From: Methanocorpusculum sp.
GTDB lineage: Archaea > Halobacteriota > Methanomicrobia > Methanomicrobiales > Methanocorpusculaceae
Assembly (NCBI GenBank): GCA_029987115.1
Contig: DALTWK010000004.1
Span: forward strand, 1 to 64,000
DNA length: 64,000 nt
Direction of reading: 5' to 3'
Under the pieces are notes generated by a model. That model had not been told where the DNA came from, searched no databases, and worked only from the letters and a program-made list of their open reading frames with translations. Positions 23,126-32,481 of this stretch are shown here, in pieces (position 1 is the stretch's first letter; every line of letters begins with the position of its first letter). A program made the translations under genes and the position numbers.

Positions 23126-23692
23126 TCAGTAGTGTTTGATGTAAATTTTTTCTTCCGGCTTTCCTTCGCCGTCTTCTGCTTCCGTGTCCGACCGGAGCTT
23201 TGCAATCGGTCTGATGGATAAGGCGTTGACGTATACTGACTGACGGTTGGTCATCCTGCCGTAGACGTATCCGAGAACTTCAACCACCGCACCGATGCCT
23301 ACCAGACGCTGAGGCATGGCAAACCGCTTGACAACAATCTGACCGGAAGCATCCTGCAGAACATAGACCGGACGGTTCATGTAAATTCCCCCTACTTTGA
23401 CAATCTTTCCTTCCAGAATGACTGCCTTTCCCCCCATTGCAGCAGTGACCTGCCGTGCACGGACAAATTTCGCTGCGGCACGTGCTCCCGGTTCACGATC
23501 CCGAACCTGTTTTTCGTTGAAGTACGCCATGAAAAGCGGAAGGACGATAAGCAGAATAACAATCGGGACACCTACGAAAACGTAGAGCATATCCTTGGTT
23601 GCGCCAAAGGAGAACGCACAGATTCCGGCAAAAAGAACAACAATAGCAAGGAATACAGGCGGATAGCGAAGAATGATTCCCTTTATTTTCAT
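23126..23692 (-). CDS. Two-helix membrane protein with OB-fold-like domain
   Basis: 188 residues. Two membrane helices at about 9-30 and 35-56 (FLAIVVLFAGICAFSFG and VFVGVPIVILLIVLPLFMAYF), then a soluble beta-rich domain (AVILEGKIVKVGGIYMNRPVYVLQD ... QRLVGIGAVVEVLGYVYG) resembling an OB/NfeD-like fold. The C-terminus is charged. Probably a membrane-anchored accessory protein. Two bases separate its stop from the downstream NIF3-like start, indicating cotranscription. No specific function recognised. Confidence 0.65.
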   Translation of the reverse strand: MKIKGIILRYPPVFLAIVVLFAGICAFSFGATKDMLYVFVGVPIVILLIVLPLFMAYFNEKQVRDREPGARAAAKFVRARQVTAAMGGKAVILEGKIVKVGGIYMNRPVYVLQDASGQIVVKRFAMPQRLVGIGAVVEVLGYVYGRMTNRQSVYVNALSIRPIAKLRSDTEAEDGEGKPEEKIYIKHY

Positions 23693-23777
23693 TGGATAAG
23701 AATGGGCGTGGATTCGTATTCAACATAGCGTATAGGAAGCATCTGTTATATCCTTGAAAAACCCACTCTTATACATC

Positions 23778-24383
23778 ATGAAGAGGAATCCCGTCAGAAT
23801 TCCGCCAATGCTCATTGCAACCGTCAGTATGGGTCTTTCCGCACTGGACGGAACACTCTTCAAAACGCTTGACCGCTGCCCGCACTGCGGAGGAAGACCG
23901 AGACCCTACGACACGAAGGTGAAACAGTACGCAACCCTTTCTACGCCGCAGGGAAAACGGGTCATTACCGTGAAAATCCGGAGATTTATCTGTGAGGACT
24001 GCGGGAAACTGCTCTATGCCGATGAACCGTTCTACCCTGATACCAGAGTTGGGTCGGTAATTATCGATCTTGCACTGTCGCTATCACGGACAGCAAGTTT
24101 CTCCCATGCGGCATCGGTCATGGAAGCGATGGGAATTATCGTCAACCGCGGTTCCGTCCGGAAATACGCGGAATCCAATCTGCCGATGCGCCCGTCCAAC
24201 CAGCTCTACGGCATGGCTCTTCCGACAACCTTTGTTTCCCTCATCGGACGCGGAATCTCGGCATCGAGTATTAATCCGTCAGACATTCTCGTTGCAAGCG
24301 GATACCCCTCGCGGTATTCCGCATCGGAAACGGGAACTGCAAAAGAATATTTCAAAGAACGAAACCGGAGGACAAAAGAATGA
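23778..24383 (+). CDS. Zinc-ribbon/HTH protein resembling the N-terminus of ISL3-type transposases
   Basis: 201 residues from ATG 23778 (a TTG at 23754 is possible; a TATA-like TTATATCC lies upstream). Four-cysteine ribbon: DRCPHCGGRPRPYDTK and RRFICEDCGKLLY, then a helix-turn-helix region (LSLSRTASFSHAASVMEAMGI, NRGSVRKYAE). This is the DNA-binding front of ISL3/IS204-like transposases, but no catalytic DDE domain follows; the rest is Ser-rich and short. It is likely a domesticated or truncated transposase regulator. The stop overlaps the start of the aldo/keto reductase gene, suggesting it now belongs to that operon. Confidence 0.6.
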   Translation: MKRNPVRIPPMLIATVSMGLSALDGTLFKTLDRCPHCGGRPRPYDTKVKQYATLSTPQGKRVITVKIRRFICEDCGKLLYADEPFYPDTRVGSVIIDLALSLSRTASFSHAASVMEAMGIIVNRGSVRKYAESNLPMRPSNQLYGMALPTTFVSLIGRGISASSINPSDILVASGYPSRYSASETGTAKEYFKERNRRTKE

Positions 24384-25537
24384 TTTACCGAACCTTCAAA
24401 GACAAGAAAATCTCCCTCCTGGGAATGGGATGTATGCGCCTCCCCTGCAAAAACGGCAGTGATACCGAAATCGACGAAAAAGAAACCGGAGAAATGATAG
24501 ATACCGCATTCAAAAACGGTGTCAACTACTTTGATTCCGCATGGCCGTACCACGGAGGAAACTCCGAAACCGTCGTCGGAACAATTCTGCAGAAGTATCC
24601 GCGTGACGCGTTTTTCTATGCAACCAAATTCCCCGGATTCAACAGCGATAACTTTTCCCAGTACCGGGAAATCTTCGAAAAACAGCTGGAAAAATGCGGA
24701 CTCGGGTTCTTTGATTTCTACCTTCTCCACAACGTCTGCGAAGCCGACATCAAAGAATATCTGGAATATGCAGATGTCCTGATTCCGTTCCTGAAAGAAC
24801 AGAAAGAAAACGGAATCATCAGACATATCGGATTCTCCATCCACGGAAAACCCGACATCATTACCCGGTTCCTCGCATCCTACAAAGACATCATTGAATT
24901 CTGCCAGATTCAGCTGAACTGGTTCGACTGGGATTTCCTCGGAGCAAAGGAAAACGTCAGACTGCTTACCGAACTTGGCATTCCAATCTGGGTCATGGAG
25001 CCGATGCGGGGAGGAAGACTGGCCGGACTTCCGAAAGAGACCGAAGACAAAGTCAAATCCCTGCTCCCCGGAGCAAAACCTGCAGAAGTCGCCTTCCGCT
25101 ACCTCCAGTCAATTCCGAATATTGTAACCGTTCTGACCGGAGCATCCACGCTCGAACAGCTGAAAGAAAACATCGCCGTCTTCGAAACCGACCTGCCGCT
25201 GACAGAAGAAGAAATTGAAGGACTGTACCGGATTCAAAAAGAGATGCCGGTCGGAGCACCATGCACCTACTGCCGCTACTGCCTTGACGCATGCCCGCAG
25301 AACCTGAAGATTCCAAAGATTCTTTCTATCTATAACGATGACCAGTTCACCGGAAACGAATTCACGACATTCCTCTCCGTCCGCGGACTGCCCGAAGGAA
25401 AACGGCCGATGGACTGCATTCAGTGCCGTGCCTGCGAAGATGCGTGTCCGCAGGGAATCAAAATTTCAGAAATTTTCAAGGCGTTTACCGACCGTCTGGT
25501 CAATTCCACTAATCCAAGAAATCCGTTCAAAAAATAA
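24380..25537 (+). CDS. Aldo/keto reductase fused to a [4Fe-4S] ferredoxin-like domain
   Basis: 385 residues. N-terminal TIM barrel of the aldo/keto reductase family: LGMGCMRLP, VNYFDSAWPYHGG (catalytic Asp, Tyr), DFYLLHNVCE, and the NADP-binding GIPIWVMEPMRGG region. The C-terminus has two cysteine clusters, CTYCRYCLDACPQ and CIQCRACEDACPQGI, giving two Fe-S sites. Fe-S aldo/keto reductases are common in methanogens and anaerobes; substrates are largely unknown. Starts four bases before the upstream stop. Cytoplasmic. Confidence 0.88.
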   Translation: MIYRTFKDKKISLLGMGCMRLPCKNGSDTEIDEKETGEMIDTAFKNGVNYFDSAWPYHGGNSETVVGTILQKYPRDAFFYATKFPGFNSDNFSQYREIFEKQLEKCGLGFFDFYLLHNVCEADIKEYLEYADVLIPFLKEQKENGIIRHIGFSIHGKPDIITRFLASYKDIIEFCQIQLNWFDWDFLGAKENVRLLTELGIPIWVMEPMRGGRLAGLPKETEDKVKSLLPGAKPAEVAFRYLQSIPNIVTVLTGASTLEQLKENIAVFETDLPLTEEEIEGLYRIQKEMPVGAPCTYCRYCLDACPQNLKIPKILSIYNDDQFTGNEFTTFLSVRGLPEGKRPMDCIQCRACEDACPQGIKISEIFKAFTDRLVNSTNPRNPFKK

Positions 25538-25548
25538 AAAATATTTTT

Positions 25549-27228
25549 TTACATGCTTTCCAATGCTTCGATGCCTAAGACATCGAGCGCCTGGAACAGC
25601 GTGTTTCTGCATGCATCAACAAGAGTAAGACGTGCATTGCGGACGTTGCCTTCTGCTTTCAGAACCGTGTCAAAGCGGTAGAAGGAGTTGAATAAGTCAG
25701 CAAGGTCACGGACATAGATAGCAAGCAGGTGCGGGCGCAGGTCGCGGACAACGGTCTCAATAACCGACGGGAACTGTGCAAGGTGTTTTGCAAGTGCGAT
25801 TTCGTAGGAGTCAGAGTACTCATAGCACTCCTCGAATCCTCCTTCCTCCTTTGCCTTTTCCAGAATGGAGCAGGCACGGGCGTGAGCGTACTGGACATAC
25901 GGAGCGCTCTGACGTTCGAAGTCAAGTGCCTCTTTCCAGTCGAAAACCGTGGACTTCTCTGCAGAGACCTTAACGATATCATAGCGGACGGCACCGACCG
26001 CAACAGCGTTTGCAATCTTTTCGCGTTCTGCCTCAGAGAGTTCCGGACGGCGGACGGTGACTTCCTCTAACGCACGCTTTTTCGTTTCTGCAATCAGTTC
26101 ATCTGCGGTAATGAAGACGCCGCCGCGGGTCGTCATGGAACCTTCCGGCAACGAGACGAACTCGAAGGTCAGAATCTCCGGCGGACGTTCGCCTAAGAGT
26201 TTCAGTGCGGTCTGCAGCTGAGAGCCGATAAGCTTGTGATCTGCTCCGAGGATATCGATGCTTCTGTCGCAGAGTGTGTTTTTGTACAGGTGGAACGCAA
26301 GGTCACGTGCTGCATAGACAGAGGTTCCGTTGCTTCTCCGTAAGACGTAACGGTTGCCGAATCCCTCTTTGGACATATCCAGATACATCATCTTGCCGTC
26401 GTGCTGTGTCTCCGGCATCGCCTCGATTCTGTCAAGAACCTGCTGCATGGAACCATTCAGCAGGAAGGTGGTTTCCCGGACAAAAGCGTCATGCTTGACG
26501 TTCATGGAAAGAAGCGTCTGTTTGATTCCTTCCGCACAGATCTCGACTGCGTCGTAGAACAGCTTGGCGGTTTCCGGATCTCCGGCCTCAATTTTTTCCA
26601 TCATCACGTCAAATTCCGGCTCAATCTCCGGCTTTTCCTTTGCAATGCGGTTTGCCTCAACATAGTGGCGGACAATGAAGTCATCGCCTTTCTCGCCCGG
26701 GAGACGCTCATAATGAAGATTCTTGACACCCCAGGCGACAATCGCAATCTGACGTCCCATATCATTCAGGTAGTAGAGTGCCTGAACCGGATATCCTGCC
26801 TTGCGGAATGCACGGACCAGCGTATCGCCGATAACGGTGTTTCTGATGTGACCCACGTGAAGCGGACCGTTCGGGTTTGCGGACGTGTGTTCGATGACGA
26901 CCTTCTCGGATTTATCCGGAAGTTTTCCGTAGTCCGGTCTGCGTGCCTCTTTCACGGCATCAGCGACATACTTCGGGCCGAAGACGAAGTTGATGTACGG
27001 ACCTTTGCAGGTGACTTCAACACCGTCAAGAACGGCTGAAACTTTTTCGACGAGGTCTTTTGCAATCAGCGCCGGATTCTTTCTCTCCTGCTTTGCAAGG
27101 GAGAATGCAACGGTGGAGGCGAGATCTGCATGGTCGCCGCCGTCCGTAATCATAACATCTTCAAGACCGGTTGCATCCTGCAGGGCCTTGGTAACTTTCT
27201 CTACATATGTTCTGTACATTGCACTCAC
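25549..27228 (-). CDS. argS: Arginyl-tRNA synthetase
   Basis: 559 residues. Class I synthetase: N-terminal Add-1 domain, the HIGH motif as HVGHIRNTVIGD after EHTSANPNGPL, the QTALKLLG region, KMSKS-like MTTRGGVF, and a C-terminal DALR domain (YVQYAHARACSILEKA). It charges tRNA-Arg. Its ATG overlaps the stop of the upstream prf1 gene, so both translation factors share a transcript. The gene converges with the aldo/keto reductase, with an AT-rich gap of 11 bases (poly-T on each strand). Confidence 0.96.
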   Translation of the reverse strand: MSAMYRTYVEKVTKALQDATGLEDVMITDGGDHADLASTVAFSLAKQERKNPALIAKDLVEKVSAVLDGVEVTCKGPYINFVFGPKYVADAVKEARRPDYGKLPDKSEKVVIEHTSANPNGPLHVGHIRNTVIGDTLVRAFRKAGYPVQALYYLNDMGRQIAIVAWGVKNLHYERLPGEKGDDFIVRHYVEANRIAKEKPEIEPEFDVMMEKIEAGDPETAKLFYDAVEICAEGIKQTLLSMNVKHDAFVRETTFLLNGSMQQVLDRIEAMPETQHDGKMMYLDMSKEGFGNRYVLRRSNGTSVYAARDLAFHLYKNTLCDRSIDILGADHKLIGSQLQTALKLLGERPPEILTFEFVSLPEGSMTTRGGVFITADELIAETKKRALEEVTVRRPELSEAEREKIANAVAVGAVRYDIVKVSAEKSTVFDWKEALDFERQSAPYVQYAHARACSILEKAKEEGGFEECYEYSDSYEIALAKHLAQFPSVIETVVRDLRPHLLAIYVRDLADLFNSFYRFDTVLKAEGNVRNARLTLVDACRNTLFQALDVLGIEALESM

Positions 27229-28508
27229 ATTCCTGTTGGATACCGGAGAACAGCGGCAATTCCGCCGAATGCCGACATGAGCATTCCTCCTTCCTCGGAA
27301 TCATCGGAGATGATTTCAACACGGGTGTTCGAACTGTCTGCAATTGCGGTCAGTTCATCAATAATATCCTCTTCTTTCACCAGAGTCAGTCCCGACTGAC
27401 ACTTCGGACAGTGGCCGAACGCCATATCGCTGAAACGCTTTCCCGGCTCAATCTTCATGGTCTTGATTTCCTGATAGTCGCAGTTTCCGCATGCAATTGT
27501 CAGGCGTGACTCACGGAGTTTCTCCGAAAGAAGAAGGGTGTCAACTGCTCCTGCTTCCAGATTCGCACGGACAGATGATTCTCCGTATGCCGCTGCACCG
27601 TTTTCTTTCCGCAGCTCGGCAAAGAACCGGTTCATTTCATTCTTTTCGCTGGTAATCTCTTCTCCGCGAAGCGCATCCTGGGCGTTTTGCACCAGTTCAC
27701 GCAGACCGCATTCATTGGTATATGCGGCATCAAAACTTCCGATAATACGTTTTCTGATTTCGTGGTGGAGATATTCGCCGCGGACAAATTCTTCACGGGT
27801 CGGCATCGGTCCGCCGATGAGAACACCCTTGAACTTGTTAAAGAAGTCCGGTTCTGCAAGGAATGCATCGGAGGCATGTTCTCCTACTTTGCTGAAGAAG
27901 GCGTTGATTGCAATTTCTCTGTTTCTTGCAAAACGGATACTCGACTGACCTCCCTTTCTCTGCTTATTCGGGACCATCGACTGGGTTCCGCCGACCGGTT
28001 CAATTCTGGTTCCCCGCAGGAATCCCCAGTAAGCTTCCTGTAAGTCTATGACAAGAAGACCGTGGACGACACGGTCATCGAGCATATCTTTTAAGACATC
28101 CAGTTCAAAATTCGAACTGCATCGGTACGTATAGGTCTTAATCGGCTCCGGCGGCTCTACAATGACGGCCTCGAGATCGGTTTTATCTCCGCCAATGTTG
28201 ATTGCTCCGCAGAACACTGCCATTCCATTCTCTGGAGGCGCTTTGTAATATTTCAGCCGGGCAAGAATGGAGGAGATAGCACTCTGGACATTGGTTCTTG
28301 TCTGTTTCGACTTGATGTTGGAACACTGACCGTATTCATCACGAAGTTGAGCAGTAACATCGTAGATCTGTTTGTCCGGCGGAATATAGAGAGAAATTAA
28401 TTCGGTTCCGGAACCCTCTTTCTCTTCGAGGCGTTCAAGAACCTTCTTGAACTCATACCGCTTTCGCGCTTCATCTTTTTCTATTTCTTGTTGTGTTGGA
28501 TCAGGCAT
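27225..28508 (-). CDS. prf1: Peptide chain release factor aRF1
   Basis: 427 residues, typical of archaeal/eukaryotic class 1 release factor. The stop-codon reading motif NIKS is in CSNIKSKQTRTNVQ, the catalytic GGQ in KGGQSSIRFARNRE, and the C-terminal domain contains a zinc-binding pair ACGNCDYQE and GHCPKCQSGL. It recognises all three stop codons and releases the peptide. The start at 28508 has an AT-rich promoter region upstream (about 28540-28560). Downstream argS is coupled. Confidence 0.95.
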   Translation of the reverse strand: MPDPTQQEIEKDEARKRYEFKKVLERLEEKEGSGTELISLYIPPDKQIYDVTAQLRDEYGQCSNIKSKQTRTNVQSAISSILARLKYYKAPPENGMAVFCGAINIGGDKTDLEAVIVEPPEPIKTYTYRCSSNFELDVLKDMLDDRVVHGLLVIDLQEAYWGFLRGTRIEPVGGTQSMVPNKQRKGGQSSIRFARNREIAINAFFSKVGEHASDAFLAEPDFFNKFKGVLIGGPMPTREEFVRGEYLHHEIRKRIIGSFDAAYTNECGLRELVQNAQDALRGEEITSEKNEMNRFFAELRKENGAAAYGESSVRANLEAGAVDTLLLSEKLRESRLTIACGNCDYQEIKTMKIEPGKRFSDMAFGHCPKCQSGLTLVKEEDIIDELTAIADSSNTRVEIISDDSEEGGMLMSAFGGIAAVLRYPTGM

Positions 28509-28640
28509 TGTATATTCAACCTTGACTTCGCCAGTATTTTGACAAAGTAAAATCGTTTATATTTTGGGTGCAGTCAGCATTAAATATACTGTATAAAAGA
28601 AGGTAATCCTCTTTAGGTATTAGGTCCAATATATCAGGAT

Positions 28641-30182
28641 ATGAATAATAAGAAGTGGATTGGATTAATCGTAGGAGTCCTCGCATTCCTCATTGTCCTT
28701 CTGCTCCCATTAGAGTCGGTGATGCCGCATGAGGCGAAACTGGTGGCAGCGGTTACCGTACTAATGATCATCTTCTGGATCACACAACCGATACCGATAG
28801 AAGCAACATCTTTGATTCCGCTGGTGGCATTCCCTCTTCTGGGTGTTTTGAAAGTGACTGAAGCGGCGACGCCATATGCAGATAACGTCATCTTCCTCTT
28901 CCTCGGAGGATTCATGATTGCTATGGCAATGCAGCGCTGGAATCTCCATCGACGCATCGCCCTGAAACTTATTTCTATTACCGGAACCAGTCCCGCACGG
29001 CTGATTCTGGGTTTCATGATTGCAACCGCATTCCTTTCGATGTGGATGTCGAACTCTGCAACTGCAATGATGATGATTCCGATTGCCATTGCAATCATCG
29101 TAACCGTCATCCCGAAACCAAGCGTAAAGGAGATGGACAAATCCGAAAAGGCATTCGCCGGTTGTCTGGTTCTCGGAATTGCCTACGCAGCAGGTGTCGG
29201 AGGTATTGCAACCTTAATCGGAACGCCTGCAAATGCAGTGTTCGCCTCAATGCTGACCAAATTCTTCCCGGAAGCGCCACCAGTTGACTTCTTCACCTGG
29301 TTCATCTTCGGTGTGCCGTTCGTTGCAGTAATGCTGGTTATTATGTGGCTCTGGCTCACCAAGATTGCGTACCGCAAGATGCCGAAGACGCTCGACCACA
29401 CCAAAGAAGCTCTGGAGAAAGAAATTGAAGATATGGGACCGATGAGCAAGGGAGAGAGAAATACCCTCATCGTCTTCATTCTTGCAGCACTTCTCTGGAT
29501 TTTCAAAGATCCGAAAGATCTGGGATTCATTGTCATCCCGGGACTGAACTCACTGCACCAGGCAGGAATTCTCCCGTTCCAGATTGAAGACTGTACCATC
29601 GCAATTCTCTGTGCACTCCTGCTCTTTGTGATACCGGTCAGCATCAAAAACCACGAATTTACCCTCAACTGGAAATGGGCAGTCAAGATTCCATGGGGAA
29701 TTCTCCTGCTGTTCGGAGCGGGTATGTCCTTATCCGCCGCATTCAAGGCAAGCGGTCTTTCTGCAACAATCGGATCGATGTTCTACGGAATCTCGATTCC
29801 GCCAATCCTGATTGTACTGCTCCTGGCTTTTGTAGTGATGATTCTTACCGAATTCACCTCAAACACGGCAGTCGCCAATATCATGATTCCTGTCGTGGCC
29901 GCTGTAGCAGTCGGTCTTGAAATGAACCCGTTCATCCTGATGATGACGGTAGCAGTCGCCTCGTCTCTGGCATTCATGCTTCCGGTTGCAACCCCGCCAA
30001 ATGCAGTTGCTTTCGGAACACAATATGTAGAAATGAAAGACATGGTTACTGCAGGATGGTTCCTGAACCTGATAGGTATTCTCCTGTTTACCTTCGCCCT
30101 CTTTACGCTTGGATTTGCCATCTTCGGAATGGATGCAAGCCTTCCGGAATGGGCAACCATGATGGTAGGAACAGTAACCTAA
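28641..30182 (+). CDS. SLC13/DASS-family sodium-coupled anion transporter
   Basis: 513 residues with about 12 hydrophobic segments. Two SNT signatures of the divalent anion:sodium symporters are present: WMSNSATAMMMIPIA (about residue 134) and TEFTSNTAVANIMIPV (about 410), each preceding a helix that opens the substrate site, and the second half repeats the first. Substrates of relatives are C4-dicarboxylates, citrate or sulfate, so choice cannot be made. Upstream TTAAATATACTG (28580-28591) is a plausible TATA box. Converges with hemC, 11 bases apart. Confidence 0.85.
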   Translation: MNNKKWIGLIVGVLAFLIVLLLPLESVMPHEAKLVAAVTVLMIIFWITQPIPIEATSLIPLVAFPLLGVLKVTEAATPYADNVIFLFLGGFMIAMAMQRWNLHRRIALKLISITGTSPARLILGFMIATAFLSMWMSNSATAMMMIPIAIAIIVTVIPKPSVKEMDKSEKAFAGCLVLGIAYAAGVGGIATLIGTPANAVFASMLTKFFPEAPPVDFFTWFIFGVPFVAVMLVIMWLWLTKIAYRKMPKTLDHTKEALEKEIEDMGPMSKGERNTLIVFILAALLWIFKDPKDLGFIVIPGLNSLHQAGILPFQIEDCTIAILCALLLFVIPVSIKNHEFTLNWKWAVKIPWGILLLFGAGMSLSAAFKASGLSATIGSMFYGISIPPILIVLLLAFVVMILTEFTSNTAVANIMIPVVAAVAVGLEMNPFILMMTVAVASSLAFMLPVATPPNAVAFGTQYVEMKDMVTAGWFLNLIGILLFTFALFTLGFAIFGMDASLPEWATMMVGTVT

Positions 30183-30193
30183 AATTCCTTTTT

Positions 30194-31084
30194 TTACGTT
30201 CCGTCAATACTTTTGCGTGCGTCTTCAATCAAATCTGACGCTTTTCTCCGAAGTTCTCTTCCAATAGCATGGGCTGCTTCAAGGGAAGGAACCTCTGATT
30301 CCACCCGGACCGCACGTTTTCCGTCGAGCGAAAGGACTTCGGCAAGTATCCGTCCTCCCTGAGAATAGGCACCGAACGGAAGGATACAACCGCCTCCGAC
30401 TTCTTCTAAAACAGCACGCTCAACGGCAGTTGCAAATGCAGTCTCTTCGTGATTCAATGAGGCAAAAGTATCTTCAAGACCCTCACGGGAAACAACCGCA
30501 ATGGCCCCCTGGTTCGGCGAGGGAACAAATGCATCTGCAGGAAGACGGAACCCGTGAACTCTGCAGCCAAGCCGGATAAGAGCAGCTTCTGCAACTACAA
30601 CTGCATCATACTCTCCAGCCTGCAGCTTTGCGATGCGGGTATCAATATTTCCGCGGATGGGAGATACATGCATCTCCGGATAGGTATGGTAATACCGGAG
30701 AAGTTGTGCACGGCGGCGAAGCGAAGAGGTTCCGATGACAAATACTTCCTCAAGCGGTTTTTCCACGGCAATAAAATCAAACGGAGAATCACGCTTGAGA
30801 ACCGCTGAGATAACCAGACCGGAGGGACGATCTGACGGGAGGTCTTTCATGCTGTGTACCGCGGCATCAATTCTCCCCTCCAGAATCGCACGGTCAAGTT
30901 CATGAACAAAAATCCCGGAATCACCGAATTCCTGCAGATTTTTCTCGGATTCCCAGTCCCCTTTCGTTGAAATAGGTACAACTTCGCAGGGAATGCCAAC
31001 TGCTTCCAGACCTTTGACAACACGGTCTGTCTGTACAAGAGCAAGTTTACTTTTCCGGGTACCGATTCTCAGTGGTTCTGTCAT
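30194..31084 (-). CDS. hemC: Hydroxymethylbilane synthase (porphobilinogen deaminase)
   Basis: 296 residues from ATG 31084; a longer upstream frame to 31117 is rejected because PLRIGTRKSKLALVQ is the conserved beginning. Features: ISTKGD, HSMKDLPSDRP, SSLRRRAQLLRY, IRGNIDTRI and the dipyrromethane-attachment Cys in EVGGGCILPFG. It polymerises four porphobilinogens into the tetrapyrrole precursor used for F430, cobamides and siroheme. Divergent from the cfbA-like gene (93 bases), so both tetrapyrrole genes likely share a regulatory region. Confidence 0.95.
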   Translation of the reverse strand: MTEPLRIGTRKSKLALVQTDRVVKGLEAVGIPCEVVPISTKGDWESEKNLQEFGDSGIFVHELDRAILEGRIDAAVHSMKDLPSDRPSGLVISAVLKRDSPFDFIAVEKPLEEVFVIGTSSLRRRAQLLRYYHTYPEMHVSPIRGNIDTRIAKLQAGEYDAVVVAEAALIRLGCRVHGFRLPADAFVPSPNQGAIAVVSREGLEDTFASLNHEETAFATAVERAVLEEVGGGCILPFGAYSQGGRILAEVLSLDGKRAVRVESEVPSLEAAHAIGRELRRKASDLIEDARKSIDGT

Positions 31085-31177
31085 GACTGCTAACTGCTCA
31101 GTATATTGGAAAAACAAATGCTTTAATCTGTGTTTCGTGGCGTAAAGTGTAAATCATTCAACTCCCCACCAGATACC

Positions 31178-31585
31178 ATGGAAAATCGGGGAATTCTGCT
31201 TATCGGGCATGGAAGCAGACGTGAAGACTATCGGAAATTTGTCGAAGATACCGCAGAAATACTGCAAAATAACCATCCGGAATGCACAATCAGAACCTGT
31301 TACTTAGAACATATGAGTCCTGCCATCCCCGAAGGACTGGAACTGCTGAAAAAAGAAAATCCCGACGTCATCATCGCAGTACCGCTGTTTCTTTCCAAAG
31401 GAGTGCATATCATGGAAACCATTCCGCACCTCCTTGGACTGAAAGAAGGAAGCCACTCCGGGATGGTCACGCTTGCTTCGGGAAAAAACATACCGCTGCT
31501 GTACGCAAACCCCATCGGTGCCGACCCGCTTCTTGCAGATCTTCTTTTCAGAAATGCAGAACAGGCACAAAAAGAATACAAATAA
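31178..31585 (+). CDS. cfbA: Small CbiX/CfbA sirohydrochlorin chelatase
   Basis: 135 residues from ATG 31178, chosen because ILLIGHGSRREDYRKF is the conserved N-terminus; an upstream in-frame start at 31130 adds an unsupported leader. Short-form CbiX fold with metal-binding histidines in GHGSR and SKGVHIMETIP. In methanogens this enzyme inserts nickel (or cobalt) into sirohydrochlorin: the first step of coenzyme F430 synthesis and a route to cobamides. The symbol assumes the methanogen role; cbiX(S) is equivalent. Its stop is followed by a palindromic terminator shared with eS1. Confidence 0.9.
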   Translation: MENRGILLIGHGSRREDYRKFVEDTAEILQNNHPECTIRTCYLEHMSPAIPEGLELLKKENPDVIIAVPLFLSKGVHIMETIPHLLGLKEGSHSGMVTLASGKNIPLLYANPIGADPLLADLLFRNAEQAQKEYK

Positions 31586-31593
31586 AAAAGAAA

Positions 31594-31612
31594 TTCCGGA
31601 GATAATCCGGAA
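31594..31612. terminator. Bidirectional terminator candidate between cfbA and eS1
   Basis: TTCCGG-agataat-CCGGAA (31594-31612) with flanking AAA/TTT gives a hairpin followed by T-rich sequence in both directions, between the two convergent stops (31585 and 31615). Confidence 0.55.
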
Positions 31613-31614
31613 AT

Positions 31615-32232
31615 TTACAATAATGCTGCTGCTTTCTCAGATGCAGTGGAGAGAGACTCGGACTTGATGACCTCGATTCTCTTGACCGGGAAGACTGGCT
31701 TGCAGGCTTCGAACATCTTCTTGGAGAGTTCGCCTTTCAGCATTGCACCGGTGAAGGTTTCGTAGTCTGCTTCCTTTGCGAAGTCTTCAACAATCTTGAC
31801 CATGGTTGCACGGAGTTCCTGTGCCTGTGCAAGTCTTGCGTGCTGAGTTGTGAAACAGGTGATAGTTAACTGGAGCTGCTTCTGGGTTCCCATCGGAATG
31901 ATGGTAAGGGTGGAGTCGACACGGGTTGCCCGTCTCTTGACCATTGCACGGACGAATTCCTTTGCCATTTCGTGACCAACGAACTGTGCGTATCCTGCGT
32001 CTCCTGCAACTTCAGTAATCTTGAAGGATGCACGAACATTCTGTTTCGAGTAGTCCTGGATTAATTCACCAAGGCTCACGGTTAATACACGTCCCGGAAT
32101 GTTTTCCGGGTTCGAGGAGACAATTTCTCCAATTAACGCCTTGCCGAGGAATTCCGGTGCATAGACCTTGAACCAGCTCTTTGCTTTCCATCCCTCAAGC
32201 TTGCGTCCGCCACTTGTTTTCTTTCTTGCCAT
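31615..32232 (-). CDS. rps3ae: Ribosomal protein eS1 (S3Ae)
   Basis: 205 residues. Begins MARKKTSGGRKLEGWKAKSW with the basic RNA-binding tail, then WFKVYAPEFLGKALIGEIVS and LGELIQDYSKQNVRASFKI typical of eS1. A small-subunit protein on the platform near the mRNA exit. It is preceded on the same strand by pcc1, the DHH gene and uS15 with 9-15-base spacings or overlaps, so it ends a four-gene operon. Confidence 0.95.
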   Translation of the reverse strand: MARKKTSGGRKLEGWKAKSWFKVYAPEFLGKALIGEIVSSNPENIPGRVLTVSLGELIQDYSKQNVRASFKITEVAGDAGYAQFVGHEMAKEFVRAMVKRRATRVDSTLTIIPMGTQKQLQLTITCFTTQHARLAQAQELRATMVKIVEDFAKEADYETFTGAMLKGELSKKMFEACKPVFPVKRIEVIKSESLSTASEKAAALL

Positions 32233-32241
32233 ATTTTGTAC

Positions 32242-32481
32242 CTACTGTTTTTTCTGTTGTTCCTTGCATGCGGTATTTACAACACCCCATGCGACAGACA
32301 AATTCATCAGATAATCATCTACTGTTGCGAGAACCGTCTTCGGCGATTCGCCGGAAAACTCCGCACAGATTGTTGTTCCCTCTGCCCTGCATTCCATGAA
32401 TCCGCCGTTGTCCGGCGACAATGCACGTGAAATCTCATCTGCTGATTCAGTTTCTGAAACAATTTTTCCTGAAATAATCAT
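32242..32481 (-). CDS. pcc1: KEOPS complex subunit Pcc1-like
   Basis: 79 residues. The small alpha/beta fold of Pcc1: ADEISRALSPDNGGFMECRAEG, TTICAEFSGESPKTVLATVDDYLMNLSVAW, with the typical LK/SPDN start and the dimerisation helix (VLATVDDYLMNLS). KEOPS makes threonylcarbamoyladenosine (t6A) at tRNA position 37. Overlaps the DHH gene by four bases. Small size makes the assignment pattern-based, but length and motif order fit well. Confidence 0.8.
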   Translation of the reverse strand: MIISGKIVSETESADEISRALSPDNGGFMECRAEGTTICAEFSGESPKTVLATVDDYLMNLSVAWGVVNTACKEQQKKQ

